A stretch of DNA of 64,000 nt from Clostridiaceae bacterium M8S5 (GTDB lineage Bacteria; Bacillota; Clostridia; Tissierellales; MCWD3). Shown here piece by piece: positions 9,799 through 19,132 of this stretch (position 1 is the first letter of the stretch; each line of letters begins with the position of its first letter). The stretch covers positions 1,798,001 through 1,862,000 of the forward strand of contig CP118523.1 of the NCBI GenBank assembly GCA_029227815.1, in the 5' to 3' direction. Position numbers and translations under genes: made by a program. The notes beneath the pieces are model-generated. The model was not told the DNA's origin, ran no database searches, and saw nothing but the letters and a program-made list of their open reading frames with translations.

Positions 9799-11010
9799 AT
9801 GGCAAATAAAAGCAGTACAATCAAAACTGTATTAATAATAATATTTATATTTATATTTATACCGTGTTGTACTTTTTTTATAGTATATAAAACGAATTCA
9901 AGTTTTAGAGACACGACAAACAAATATTTAAAAGAATTTCCTGGAGTCATAGGAGAATATGCTAGCGCGTATCCCACAGACCAAGAGAGACAAGAAAAGT
10001 TAGAGTATATAGCTGATTACTATCTGTCATTATCAAAAGAAAATGCAAGTGATAAACTTTATGGATTAAAAAAAGATAACGAAAAGCTTTATTTTGATAT
10101 TTTAAAACAGATGCAGAGTAAATCGTCATATAAAACAGAAGATATACTAAAAATCTTAAGAAACAGAGAAATAAGAAAAGATTCAATGGTATCATTATAT
10201 GATGATATATTAGAGGAAAACAATACTAAATTCGGTGAAGAGATTAAGAGATATGAAAAACTAGGTATATTTACAGCATCAAAAGAAATAGAAGAAAGAT
10301 ACATAAAAGCAAACAAAAGTGACCAAGCTGCTAAAATATTATCTTCACTAGATGTAAATAGAGCAGCAAACATAATGTATTATTTAAATAAAGATTATAG
10401 AAATCTATTATATAGCGATATGAGTTTGATTAAGAAGAATGACATAAACAATGAAATCTTGAGTATGGATATGAAAAAGAATGCATTAATAGATAAGGCT
10501 AAAATATATGAGACTAAAAGTGCTAAAGAAGTATATCAAGAGATAGGAAACACAAAAGCCTATACTATCGACGAGTTATCACGAATATATAGTAGTCTAA
10601 GTACAAGAAAAGCAGGAGAAGTACTAGCGTTTAATAAAGATAATACTTTCTACAACAATCTAATGGATGAAATCAGAAAGAATGAAAATCTAGTAGAAGG
10701 TCAAGAGTCAACAACAATAGATATATCAAAAGTTATGAATTTTTATACAAAGCACAACACTAAAGTGAATGATTTAGTAGAAATATACGAAAAAATGAAT
10801 AGTAATGATTTAGCAAAAATAATAGATAGAATGGTAGCAAGTAATAACATAGTTGATTCATGCAAAATCGAAAATGGAGAAATAACTATTACAGATTCGC
10901 AGTTAATAATAGATGTACTTAAAAAACTATCTAAAAACACATTATCAGAACTTTTGAATCAATTAGAGGCTAGAAAAGCTACTGATATAATCAGAAAGCT
11001 TTCTAAATAA
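9799..11010 (+). CDS. MotE-like flagellar protein with MgtE-N-type repeats
   Basis: Equivalent in position to B. subtilis ylxF, between fliJ and fliK. One membrane helix (about residues 9-31) is followed by a long extracytoplasmic part. That part holds repeated helical units of the MgtE N-terminal/FliG type: AAKILSSLDVNRAANIM, IYSSLSTRKAGEVLAF, IYEKMNSNDLAKIIDRM and LLNQLEARKATDIIRKL. Related proteins in other bacteria (MotE) chaperone a periplasmic motor protein. At 403 residues it is longer than B. subtilis YlxF. The role here is inferred from fold and position. Confidence 0.7.
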   Translation: MANKSSTIKTVLIIIFIFIFIPCCTFFIVYKTNSSFRDTTNKYLKEFPGVIGEYASAYPTDQERQEKLEYIADYYLSLSKENASDKLYGLKKDNEKLYFDILKQMQSKSSYKTEDILKILRNREIRKDSMVSLYDDILEENNTKFGEEIKRYEKLGIFTASKEIEERYIKANKSDQAAKILSSLDVNRAANIMYYLNKDYRNLLYSDMSLIKKNDINNEILSMDMKKNALIDKAKIYETKSAKEVYQEIGNTKAYTIDELSRIYSSLSTRKAGEVLAFNKDNTFYNNLMDEIRKNENLVEGQESTTIDISKVMNFYTKHNTKVNDLVEIYEKMNSNDLAKIIDRMVASNNIVDSCKIENGEITITDSQLIIDVLKKLSKNTLSELLNQLEARKATDIIRKLSK

Positions 11011-11044
11011 ATAACAATAAATAAACAAAAAAGGAGGTGAAAAT

Positions 11045-12352
11045 ATGAAGGTATCTAACAATCAAAATGCTTTTATGATGTTGGCATCACGAAGTAAAAA
11101 AACCAATCAGCCACAGCAAAAGAAAAACTCATTTGAAGAAATATTATCATCAAATAAAAATACTGCTTCAAATAATCAAGTAAAAGATAAAAAAGTACAG
11201 CAACCTGTAGAAAACAACACAGTAGTAAATGAAGAACCTAAAGATAAAGAAATACCAAAAAGAGATATCAAAGTTAAAGAAAGTACTGCAGATGAAAACT
11301 TGTCAGAGCAAGAAGGAAACGAAGAGCAGTTAATAGAAATAGAAGAAATTACACAAGAAGAAATCAATATGATTATGGACATGCTCGCAGAAGCTGGCGT
11401 AGATATTAGCAATCTTGATGAAGGGTTATTCGAAGAAATAAGTAAAGAAGTTGATTTAAAACAGCTTGTAGTGGATATTAACAATATCTCAGATAATACT
11501 AATATACCTAAACAAGATATACTAAACAAACTTACTGAGCTAATCAGTCAAAAAGATGGTGATGTGACTTTAGACAAAAATGAGATAAAAGATTTACTTT
11601 CAAAATTCAAAAAAGAAGTTGAAGTTATCAAAGTTGATGCGCTAAAAACTGGCAATATGAATAAGCAAGGTGAAATAAAGATAGTTGACTTAACAAGTCA
11701 AAGACCAGTGGAAGAAATAACTTCTATAATAAAAAACAAAAATGAAGTAAGTACAAAAAAAAGTGATGAAAGTAAAGAAAATACAATGATGCCAGTAAAA
11801 ATAATCAACATCAAAGAAAAAGCAAACATAAACAGCAATCAAATGTTTATGAATCTGTCAAAAGGTACTCAAGAGACTAACCAAGAAATAAAAGTGGAAA
11901 ATATTACAACAAAGAACATAGAGTATCAAAATATACTAGAGCAGGTTACAAAGGGTACAGTCAAGGTAATAAATGAAAATCAATCTATGATTAACATAAA
12001 GCTTAAGCCAGAAACTCTTGGAAATATGACTCTCAAAGTAGTAGTAGAAGAAGGCAAAGTAGTCGCAGAAGCAGTAGTAGAAAACCAAGCAGTAAAGAAC
12101 ATACTACTATCAAATATCCAGGAGTTAAAAGATAATTTAAGTCAGCAAGGGTTAGATGTACAAAAGCTTGATGTGTCAGTTGGAAAAGAAGGTATGTCTC
12201 AGCAAGGAAGACAGAACTTTGAAAATCAAGGCAAACATAAAACAGCTAAAAAAACAGTCAGAAGAATAGAAGATAATATAGCATCAGAAGATAACTACAT
12301 GTCAATAGAAGGAATAAGCGATAGTTCTTCAAGTATAGATGTTATCGCGTAA
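11045..12352 (+). CDS. fliK: flagellar hook-length control protein FliK
   Basis: Exported molecular ruler that sets hook length and switches FlhB specificity. It has 435 residues. The N-terminal two-thirds is low-complexity and hydrophilic, as expected of a ruler. The conserved hook-length domain lies at about residues 315-385 (INIKLKPETLGNMTLKV, then an ALLSNIQEL-like helix and GLDVQKLDVSV). AAAAGGAGGTG precedes the ATG. It sits directly before flgD and flgE. Confidence 0.92.
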   Translation: MKVSNNQNAFMMLASRSKKTNQPQQKKNSFEEILSSNKNTASNNQVKDKKVQQPVENNTVVNEEPKDKEIPKRDIKVKESTADENLSEQEGNEEQLIEIEEITQEEINMIMDMLAEAGVDISNLDEGLFEEISKEVDLKQLVVDINNISDNTNIPKQDILNKLTELISQKDGDVTLDKNEIKDLLSKFKKEVEVIKVDALKTGNMNKQGEIKIVDLTSQRPVEEITSIIKNKNEVSTKKSDESKENTMMPVKIINIKEKANINSNQMFMNLSKGTQETNQEIKVENITTKNIEYQNILEQVTKGTVKVINENQSMINIKLKPETLGNMTLKVVVEEGKVVAEAVVENQAVKNILLSNIQELKDNLSQQGLDVQKLDVSVGKEGMSQQGRQNFENQGKHKTAKKTVRRIEDNIASEDNYMSIEGISDSSSSIDVIA

Positions 12353-12367
12353 AGGGGGGAGAAACTA

Positions 12368-12736
12368 ATGCCTGTAAATAACGTATCAAGCAATCAACCA
12401 ACAGCAACTAATCGTAGCACAAACCAAACTAATAGTAGTAAAAATAGCAGTTTGGGAGCAGTAGATAAAGATGCGTTCTTAAAACTATTAGTAACACAAC
12501 TACAAAATCAAGACCCATTAAACCCTATGGAAGATAAAGAGTTCATAGCACAGATGGCACAGTTTAGTTCATTAGAACAGATGCAAAACTTAAATAAACA
12601 GGTTAAAGATGGAAACAAAGAAGTGTTAGATCTGCTAACATTCATGCATTTACAAAACAGACAGTGCTTTGGGAAAATGAACGAAACACTGACAGCAATA
12701 AAAGATGGTTTATCAAAAAAAAGCAAAACAGATTAA
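12368..12736 (+). CDS. flgD: flagellar hook cap scaffold FlgD
   Basis: Cap that guides polymerisation of the hook. The N-terminal signature [20 protein letters not shown], then [15 protein letters not shown], is intact at about residues 35-80. The protein ends at 122 residues and lacks the C-terminal FnIII/tudor-like domain of enterobacterial FlgD, as in Bacillus (140 residues). An AAAGGGGGGAG ribosome site precedes the ATG. Confidence 0.96.
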   Translation: MPVNNVSSNQPTATNRSTNQTNSSKNSSLGAVDKDAFLKLLVTQLQNQDPLNPMEDKEFIAQMAQFSSLEQMQNLNKQVKDGNKEVLDLLTFMHLQNRQCFGKMNETLTAIKDGLSKKSKTD

Positions 12737-12764
12737 TATCCTCAGCAGAAGTGAGGTGATAAAA

Positions 12765-13166
12765 ATGAAAAATATAGATATTAACAGACTTAGGATTAAT
12801 TCTTCTGGAGTACTAAGAAAGAATATAATCAATAAAGCAACAAATAGCAAAGCTACAAACAACACAAATAATACTAACTTTGATAATATACTTAACACAT
12901 TTGTACAAAAAGATGGAGTAAAATTTTCAAAGCATGCTACAAAGAGATTGTCAGAGAGAAATATAAAGCTAAACAAAGACAACATAGAAAAGCTGACAAA
13001 AGCGATTTCAGATGCAGAGTCAAAGGGTATAAAGGATGCACTGATATTGATGAACAATGTAGCGTTCATAGCAAATGTACAAAACAAGACTATTATCACG
13101 ACAGTAGAATCAAACAATTTAAAAGACAACGTATTTACAAATATAGATGGAGCTGTGATAGTTTAG
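12765..13166 (+). CDS. flagellar operon protein, TIGR02530 family
   Basis: A 133-residue protein of the small family found between flgD and flgE in Firmicutes (TIGR02530). The C-terminal half carries the typical FSKHATKRLSERNI and a later VAFIANVQNKTIIT. The N-terminal 45 residues are Asn/Thr-rich and probably disordered. GAGGTGAT at 12753-12760 fixes the ATG at 12765; an upstream in-frame start overlaps flgD and lacks a ribosome site. Its function is not firmly known; a hook assembly role is inferred from position. Confidence 0.85.
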   Translation: MKNIDINRLRINSSGVLRKNIINKATNSKATNNTNNTNFDNILNTFVQKDGVKFSKHATKRLSERNIKLNKDNIEKLTKAISDAESKGIKDALILMNNVAFIANVQNKTIITTVESNNLKDNVFTNIDGAVIV

Positions 13167-13241
13167 CTGGACCTTAATTGGAAGCTAATCATATCTGAAT
13201 GATAGAGGATATGACGCAGCAAAAAAAGGAGGTTATATAAC

Positions 13242-14612
13242 ATGATGCGTTCAATGTACTCTGGTGTATCAGGACTTTCAGTACATCAGACAAAGATGGA
13301 TGTTATAGGTAACAATATAGCAAATGTTAACACAGTAGGTTACAAAAGAGCAGCAGCAACTTTTCAAGAGTCATTTAACCAAGTATTACAAAGTGGTAGT
13401 GCACCATATGCTGGAAGAGGAGGTACAAATCCTCAGCAAATAGGTCTAGGTATGAAACTTGGCTCAATAAATACCATATATACACAAGGAACAGCACAGA
13501 CGACTGATAATCCAGAAGATATGATGATAGATGGACAAGGTTACTTCATGGTATCAATAGATCCAAAAGCAGAAGAAAAGTTTTATACAAGAGCAGGAAA
13601 TTTCACTAGAGATGTATACGGTAACTTAGTTACTCCAAATGGATATAGAGTATTAGGTAAATTCATAGGTGGAGATGACTACGCTAAAGCATTGGGTATA
13701 ACACCAGGTAAGGATTTAGATGGTATAAAAATAAACAAGTCTATAATGGCGCCAGCTTCATCATCAGTTAAGGTAGAGATTAGAGGAAACCTTGATTCAA
13801 GAACTCCAACTACTGATGATAGATCAACGCCATCAGTAGATGAGAGAGAATACAAAACAGATGTAATAGTCAAAGATAGCTTGGGTAATGACTATAAAGT
13901 GAAACTTACTTTTAGAAAACATACTGATGTAAACAAATGGCATTTAATAGATAATATAGAGGTAACTGATTTAGCTTCAGGAAAAAAACTTGAAAATGTA
14001 AAAGCGCTTGGTGGTGATGTCGAAGTCCAATTTGATTCATCTGGTAAATTAACTACAGCTACTCCAACATTCAATTTAGAATTTCCAGATACAGTTGTAA
14101 TTGGAGCGTCAGGACCTAAATTACCAGGATTCTTTGGTACTGATAGTGCAAACAGTAAAATAGCAATAGACTTTTCCAAATTAAAGCAGTTTTCAAATAA
14201 TAGTGATGCAAAGGGTCATGATGTTGAAGTCAATGGTCAAATAGGTAGATCAGCAGGCTCATTTACAGGATTTAATGTAAATGATGCTGGGCAAGTAGTA
14301 GTTAGCTTTGCAAATGGTACAAATAAAGCTATATGGCAGATAAAAACTGCAAAGTTTGACAATCCAATGGGATTAGTTAAGCTAGGAGGTAACTTATACA
14401 AGAGCTCTCCAAACTCTGGACAAGCAATAATAGGTGTACCAGGTTCAAGTGGACTAGGTACAGTTAAAGGAGGACGTTTAGAAATGTCCAATGTAAACCT
14501 ATCACTAGAGTTTACAGAGATGATAACAACACAAAGAGGTTTCCAAGCAAACTCAAGAATAATAACAACATCAGATGAGATGTTGCAAGAATTAACTAAC
14601 CTAAAGAGATAA
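13242..14612 (+). CDS. flgE: flagellar hook protein FlgE
   Basis: Subunit of the flexible hook. It has 456 residues. The N-terminal rod/hook motif (MYSGVSGLSVHQTKMDVIGN, ANVNTVGYKR) and the C-terminal helix motif (LEMSNVNLSLEFTEMITTQR, GFQANSRII) form the D0/D1 core, with variable outer domains between. It is preceded by a 75-base spacer containing a 7-bp inverted repeat (13189-13195 / 13208-13214) and by AAGGAGG at 13226-13232. The gene at this place in Bacillus was once called flgG, but length and hook features favour FlgE. Confidence 0.93.
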   Translation: MMRSMYSGVSGLSVHQTKMDVIGNNIANVNTVGYKRAAATFQESFNQVLQSGSAPYAGRGGTNPQQIGLGMKLGSINTIYTQGTAQTTDNPEDMMIDGQGYFMVSIDPKAEEKFYTRAGNFTRDVYGNLVTPNGYRVLGKFIGGDDYAKALGITPGKDLDGIKINKSIMAPASSSVKVEIRGNLDSRTPTTDDRSTPSVDEREYKTDVIVKDSLGNDYKVKLTFRKHTDVNKWHLIDNIEVTDLASGKKLENVKALGGDVEVQFDSSGKLTTATPTFNLEFPDTVVIGASGPKLPGFFGTDSANSKIAIDFSKLKQFSNNSDAKGHDVEVNGQIGRSAGSFTGFNVNDAGQVVVSFANGTNKAIWQIKTAKFDNPMGLVKLGGNLYKSSPNSGQAIIGVPGSSGLGTVKGGRLEMSNVNLSLEFTEMITTQRGFQANSRIITTSDEMLQELTNLKR

Positions 14613-14619
14613 AACAGTC

Positions 14620-14649
14620 ATAGGGGGTGTTTTATAATATGCCCCCTAT
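14620..14649 (+). other. G/C hairpin between flgE and swrD
   Basis: ATAGGGGG at 14620-14627 pairs perfectly with CCCCCTAT at 14642-14649 around a 14-base A+T-rich loop; two inner G-T wobbles could lengthen the stem. No T-tract follows, so a plain terminator is unlikely. It lies at the junction between the hook genes and the swrD-motAB-fliL block. Confidence 0.6.
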
Positions 14650-14668
14650 AATGAAAAGAAGGGGTATG

Positions 14669-14881
14669 ATGATAGTAGTCAATAGAATGAACAATGAGGA
14701 GTTCGTTTTAAATAGTGATTTAATAGAGACTGTAGAAGAGACACCAGATACAGTTATCACTCTAACAAATGGCAAAAAATTTGTAGTAAAAGATACAAGA
14801 GAAGAGATTATAGAAAAAGTCGTAAAATTTAAAAAAAGATGTACAATAAGTTGTACTAAGGCAGAAATAAGCGAGGTGTAG
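14669..14881 (+). CDS. swrD: SwrD/FlbD family motor-power protein
   Basis: Small cytoplasmic protein; in B. subtilis SwrD (FlbD, YlzI) raises flagellar torque and is needed for swarming. The family signature is almost complete: MIVVNRMNNEEFVLNSDLIE, then PDTVITLTNGKKFVVKD. The start at 14669 (70 residues) matches family length and follows GAAGGGG at 14658-14664. Upstream in-frame ATGs lie inside the preceding hairpin. motA begins three bases after the stop, consistent with a stator-related role. Confidence 0.9.
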   Translation: MIVVNRMNNEEFVLNSDLIETVEETPDTVITLTNGKKFVVKDTREEIIEKVVKFKKRCTISCTKAEISEV

Positions 14882-14884
14882 ATA

Positions 14885-15664
14885 GTGGATATAGCAACTA
14901 TAATTGGTTTTGCCAGTGGTATAATATTGATAGGTTGGGGAATTATGAGTTCCGGTGATTTAGGAACGTTCATGCATTCACAGTCGCTAGCGATAGTATT
15001 AGGGGGTACAATAGCGTCTACGTTTATAAGTTATCCACTAGCAAAGGTAATAAATACTTTTAAGGTTGTAAAGAATGCTTTTTTTAGTAAACCAGTTTCT
15101 CAGCAGAAAGTAATAGAGGACATAATAAGCTTAGCTAACATAGCTAGAAAAGAAGGTTTACTCGCACTAGAAGAGGCAGGAAATAAATCAGAAAGCTACT
15201 TTATGAAAAAGGGAATATTACTTATTGTTGATGGAACAGACCCAGAGTTAGTTAGAAATGTTTTAGAAACAGAGCTTAATTTCTTAGATGAAAGACATCA
15301 AGAAGGACAAAGCGTACTAAACACAATGGCTACTTTTTCTCCGGCGTTTGGTATGGTTGGTACATTGATAGGTTTGATAAATATGCTAAAAGAAATGAGT
15401 GATCCCTCATCAGTTGGACCAAATATGTCTGTTGCACTTATAACTACCTTCTATGGAACATTATTTGCAAACTTAATATTCTCTCCATTAGCCAATAAGC
15501 TTAAGGGTAGAAGTAGCGAAGAGATTTTAATTAAAGAAATGATAGTAGAGGGATTATTATCGATACAAGCAGGAGAGAATCCAAGAATTATAGAAGAGAA
15601 ACTCATTACATTTGTTCCACCTAAAGACAGAGTAGATAAAAAGAAAGAAGCGGGTGAAGCATAA
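14885..15664 (+). CDS. motA: flagellar stator protein MotA
   Basis: Ion-channel subunit of the stator. It has 259 residues with four membrane helices: two near the N-terminus (residues 3-22 and 33-52) and two after a cytoplasmic loop (around 150-170 and 183-205). The Pro-containing stretches ATFSPAFGMVGTLIGLI and the FYGTLFANLI segment are standard. The GTG start follows GAGGTGT. The stop overlaps motB by one base (TAATG), so the two are probably co-translated. Confidence 0.96.
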   Translation: MDIATIIGFASGIILIGWGIMSSGDLGTFMHSQSLAIVLGGTIASTFISYPLAKVINTFKVVKNAFFSKPVSQQKVIEDIISLANIARKEGLLALEEAGNKSESYFMKKGILLIVDGTDPELVRNVLETELNFLDERHQEGQSVLNTMATFSPAFGMVGTLIGLINMLKEMSDPSSVGPNMSVALITTFYGTLFANLIFSPLANKLKGRSSEEILIKEMIVEGLLSIQAGENPRIIEEKLITFVPPKDRVDKKKEAGEA

Positions 15665-16413
15665 TGAGAAAAAAGAAAAAAGGAAATAGCGTTGACAAGA
15701 ACGCATGGTTAACTACATATGGTGATTTGGTTACGCTGTTACTTTGCTTCTTTGTACTGCTATATTCTTTTTCATCAATAGATGTGGAGAAATTCCAACA
15801 AATAATGAACTCGTTTCAAGGGTCATTGGGAGTTCTAGAGGCTGGTAAGATTCTAGAAGATGGTAACAGAGTAAGTAATAATGATCCACAAGATAGTGAT
15901 AGTGAAATAACTGAAGAAGAAAGAAAAGAAAGAGAAGATTTTAAAATACTCAAAAAATACATTGAACAGTATGCAAAGCAAAGAGGTTTAGAAGATGAAA
16001 TAAAGGTTGTAATGGAAGAAAGAGGGTTAATGGTTAGAGTACTAGATAATGTATTCTTTGATCCAGGAAAAGCTGATATAAAATCCAGAGCAAAAGAGAT
16101 AGTATTATATATTGGGGATATAATAAATAAACCCAAATTTGCAAGTAAGCATATTAAAGTTGAAGGACATACAGATAACGTAATAATGAATACACCAATG
16201 TTTCCTAGTAACTGGGAGTTATCTGTTAGAAGAGCAACTAATGTGCTGAGATTGCTAGAAGGTGAAAAACATATTAATAGCAGTAGAATATCGGCTTCAG
16301 GTTATGGTCCTAACAGACCTATAGCACCTAATGATACTCCTGCTAACAAGGCTAAGAATAGAAGAGTAGACATAGTGATATTAAAATCTACTTATAGTAA
16401 ATTTGAACCATAA
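15664..16413 (+). CDS. motB: flagellar stator protein MotB (PomB-like ion motif)
   Basis: Peptidoglycan-anchored stator subunit of 249 residues. The single membrane helix carries the ion-binding Asp21 in TTYGDLVTLL, with Cys seven residues later in CFFVLLYSFSSID. The OmpA-type peptidoglycan-binding domain occupies about residues 120-240 (VEGHTDNV, NWELSVRRATNVLR, NRRVDIVI). The helix resembles Vibrio PomB (sodium) more than E. coli MotB, so a sodium-driven stator is possible. I keep the motB symbol because coupling ion cannot be proven from sequence. Confidence 0.95.
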   Translation: MRKKKKGNSVDKNAWLTTYGDLVTLLLCFFVLLYSFSSIDVEKFQQIMNSFQGSLGVLEAGKILEDGNRVSNNDPQDSDSEITEEERKEREDFKILKKYIEQYAKQRGLEDEIKVVMEERGLMVRVLDNVFFDPGKADIKSRAKEIVLYIGDIINKPKFASKHIKVEGHTDNVIMNTPMFPSNWELSVRRATNVLRLLEGEKHINSSRISASGYGPNRPIAPNDTPANKAKNRRVDIVILKSTYSKFEP

Positions 16414-16433
16414 TAGATGTAAGGAGATGCATT

Positions 16434-16847
16434 ATGAAGAATAATAAAGTATTGATAATGGCAATGGCTGCTTTGATAGTTATCTTAACAATTGTAGGAA
16501 TAGTATTTGGAGTAATGTTGCATAACAGTAAAAATAAAGAAGAAGTAAAAGAAACATTTACTTATGATGCTGGAGAAGTGCTTACCAATCTAAAAGGGAG
16601 CAAGAGATTTATAAAATGTAGCATCACTTTAGAAATTACTGACGAAGCCTTAAAAGAAGAGTTTGGAAAAAACCAACCAAAAATGAAAGATACAATAACT
16701 AAAATCATTAGAAATAAAGGCGAAAAAGATGTTGAAGGTATGCAGGGACAGATTAATTTGCAGCAGGAAATGAAACAAAAACTTTCAGAAATATTTGTTA
16801 CTGAGGATATAGCAAATATATATTTTAAAGAATTTATAGTACAGTAG
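16434..16847 (+). CDS. fliL: flagellar basal body-associated protein FliL
   Basis: Single-pass membrane protein (137 residues) that surrounds and stabilises the stator. A membrane helix spans about residues 6-30. The stomatin-like periplasmic domain follows, ending in the conserved EDIANIYFKEFIVQ (family: ...V..V.F.EF.VQ). It lies between motB and fliM, the usual place in Firmicutes, preceded by AAGGAGATG. Confidence 0.93.
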   Translation: MKNNKVLIMAMAALIVILTIVGIVFGVMLHNSKNKEEVKETFTYDAGEVLTNLKGSKRFIKCSITLEITDEALKEEFGKNQPKMKDTITKIIRNKGEKDVEGMQGQINLQQEMKQKLSEIFVTEDIANIYFKEFIVQ

Positions 16848-16869
16848 GTACACAGAGGAGGTAAGCAAT

Positions 16870-17865
16870 TTGACAGAGGTTTTATCACAAAGTGAAATTG
16901 ATGCCCTGCTAAACGCGTTGGATTCAGGTGAGGTAGATGCAAAGGATATAAAGGAAGTAAGCAGTGATAAAAAAATTAAACCATATGATTTTAGAAATCC
17001 TCAAAAAATGTCTAAAGATCAGCTTAGAACATTAGAGATTATACATGAGAATTTTGCTAGATTACTTCAAACATTTTTTTCAGGATATCTAAGAACAGCA
17101 GTGAAAACTTCAGTTTTGACGGTTGACCAATATGGATACAGTGAGTTTAGCAATGCTATTTCAAACCCAGCTTTTTTAACAGTATTTAAAATCAAGCCTC
17201 TTCCCGGTGAATGTATATTGGATATTTCAACTAATCTAGCCTTTGCCATAATTGATAGACTGCTAGGCGGGGATGGAGAAAATGAATCGATAAAGAGGCC
17301 TTTTACAGAAATAGAAATAATATTATTAAAAAGAGTAGTTAACAAGGTATTGCTTTTATTTAAGCAAGCATGGGAGAATATATTTGAGTTTAATCCTAAT
17401 GTAAAAAAGATAGAGACAAATCCTCAATTTGCTCAAATAATATCACCTAATGAAACTATAGCACTCATAACACTAAATGCAAAGATAGGAGTAGTAGAGG
17501 GAATGATTAATCTATGTGTTCCGCATTTAGTAATAGAGTCGATAATGGACAAACTTACAACTAGGTCATGGTATTCATCTAGGAATGCAAGAGAAGAAGT
17601 AGTTGAAAACAAGATAATAGAGAAAAGATTAAAAAACACCAAAGTGCCAATAGCAGCAAGATTTGGAGCAACGACTGTAATGATTAAAGATATCTACAAT
17701 TTACAAATTGGAGATGTAGTAAAATTAGATAATTATGATGGCAAGAATATAAAAATTAACGTAGGTGACAACTTTAAGTTTATAGGCTCGCCAGGCAGTG
17801 CTAACAACAAAATGGCAGTAAGGATTACCGAAGTAAAAAAGGATGGTGATGAAGCTGATGACTAG
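16870..17865 (+). CDS. fliM: flagellar motor switch protein FliM
   Basis: C-ring protein that receives CheY-P. The N-terminal CheY-binding motif LSQSEIDALLNAL is followed by the CheC-like middle domain (about residues 45-230) and a C-terminal SpoA domain (about 250-325). It has 331 residues, as in B. subtilis FliM (332). The TTG start at 16870 follows GAGGAGGT. The last codons overlap fliY. Confidence 0.97.
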   Translation: MTEVLSQSEIDALLNALDSGEVDAKDIKEVSSDKKIKPYDFRNPQKMSKDQLRTLEIIHENFARLLQTFFSGYLRTAVKTSVLTVDQYGYSEFSNAISNPAFLTVFKIKPLPGECILDISTNLAFAIIDRLLGGDGENESIKRPFTEIEIILLKRVVNKVLLLFKQAWENIFEFNPNVKKIETNPQFAQIISPNETIALITLNAKIGVVEGMINLCVPHLVIESIMDKLTTRSWYSSRNAREEVVENKIIEKRLKNTKVPIAARFGATTVMIKDIYNLQIGDVVKLDNYDGKNIKINVGDNFKFIGSPGSANNKMAVRITEVKKDGDEADD

Positions 17866-19117
17866 TGATATGTTATCTCAAGAAGAAATTGATGCTTTAT
17901 TGAATGGTAGTTTAGACACATCATCAATAGAAGAAGAGAATAAAGTTGAAGAATTTGTATTTGATGAAGAAATAACACAAACAAATAAGCAAGAAGAAAC
18001 AGACTTAAGTAACATGGAAAAAGATGCACTAGGAGAAATAGGAAATATTAGTATGGGAACCGCTGCTACAACGTTGTTTACGCTTCTAGGTCAAAAAGTT
18101 CTTATAACTACGCCAATGGTGGAAGTTACAACATTGGAAGATCTAGCAGCAACATATCCAAAACCATATGTGGCGGTAGATGTTAAATACAAAGTAGGAC
18201 TAGTAGGGTCAAATATATTAGTGCTAAAAGAAAAAGACGTAAAAATAATCGCCAACCTTATGATTGGAGGAGACGGTAATGTAGATACTGATGTGAAAGA
18301 ACTTGATGAAATGGATTTAAGTGCTATAAGTGAAGCTATGAATCAAATGGTAGGGTCATCAAGTACATCATTATCAGAAATGTTCATGAAAAAAATAGAT
18401 ATAGCTCCTCCATTAGCACATAGCTTGGTATTTGATGACGACAATATATTGGATGTATTTAAAATTGGAAATCAGCAGGACAAGATAGTCAAGATATCAT
18501 TTAGAATGGTTGTAGGGGATTTAATAGATAGTGAAATAATGCAATTACTGCCAGTAGATTTTGCAAAAAGTATGGTTGAGAGTTTGATATCGGTGGATAA
18601 TAATGACAAGCAAATCGATGATATAGAAATAAATGTAGAAACTGCTAAAAGAGGAATTGATAGTGAAGAGAGTATAAGTTATAATAATACAAGTAGTACT
18701 ATTAACACTAATACAAGCAACATTAATAATGTAAGTAATACAAATAATAGCAGTAATACGTACCCAGATGGGCAACAAAGAAACGTTGTAAATAACACAC
18801 CAGTTAATATAAGTAAGGTGTCTTTTGAATCATTTGATAGTGCACCACAAAATAATTATAATGAGGGTATTAATATGATTGAGAATATACCAATTGAGAT
18901 CACAGTAGAGCTAGGTAGAACTAGTAGAAAAATAAGTGAAATCTTAGAATTTGGACCAGGGACAATAATAGAACTTGACAAAATCGTAGGCGAACCTTTA
19001 GAGATATTAGCTAATGGTAGATATATTGCTAAGGGAGAGGTAGTAGTAATAGACGATAACTTTGGAATACGTGTAACTGATATTGTTAACCCTTCAAAGA
19101 GAATAGGTAAAAATTAA
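17858..19117 (+). CDS. fliY: flagellar motor switch phosphatase FliY (FliN-type)
   Basis: C-ring component and CheY-P phosphatase. Three parts are visible in 419 residues: an N-terminal CheY-binding motif (LSQEEIDALLNGS), a CheC domain with both ExxN active sites (GEIGN and SEAMN), and a C-terminal FliN/SpoA domain (IPIEITVELGRTSRKISEIL onward). An Asn/Ser-rich linker near residues 270-320 (NTNTSNINNVSNTNNSSNT) links the last two. I chose the ATG at 17858, which overlaps the fliM stop. In-frame ATGs at 17843 and 17849 are less well placed behind GATGGTGA. Confidence 0.95.
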   Translation: MTSDMLSQEEIDALLNGSLDTSSIEEENKVEEFVFDEEITQTNKQEETDLSNMEKDALGEIGNISMGTAATTLFTLLGQKVLITTPMVEVTTLEDLAATYPKPYVAVDVKYKVGLVGSNILVLKEKDVKIIANLMIGGDGNVDTDVKELDEMDLSAISEAMNQMVGSSSTSLSEMFMKKIDIAPPLAHSLVFDDDNILDVFKIGNQQDKIVKISFRMVVGDLIDSEIMQLLPVDFAKSMVESLISVDNNDKQIDDIEINVETAKRGIDSEESISYNNTSSTINTNTSNINNVSNTNNSSNTYPDGQQRNVVNNTPVNISKVSFESFDSAPQNNYNEGINMIENIPIEITVELGRTSRKISEILEFGPGTIIELDKIVGEPLEILANGRYIAKGEVVVIDDNFGIRVTDIVNPSKRIGKN

Positions 19118-19132
19118 AGGAGGAATTACATA

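Noticed and set aside
13167..13241. The spacer before flgE, with a GACGCA-like string and two small inverted repeats, considered as a c-di-GMP riboswitch.
   Set aside because: The conserved GEMM core and tetraloop-receptor elements are absent, and 75 bases is too short.
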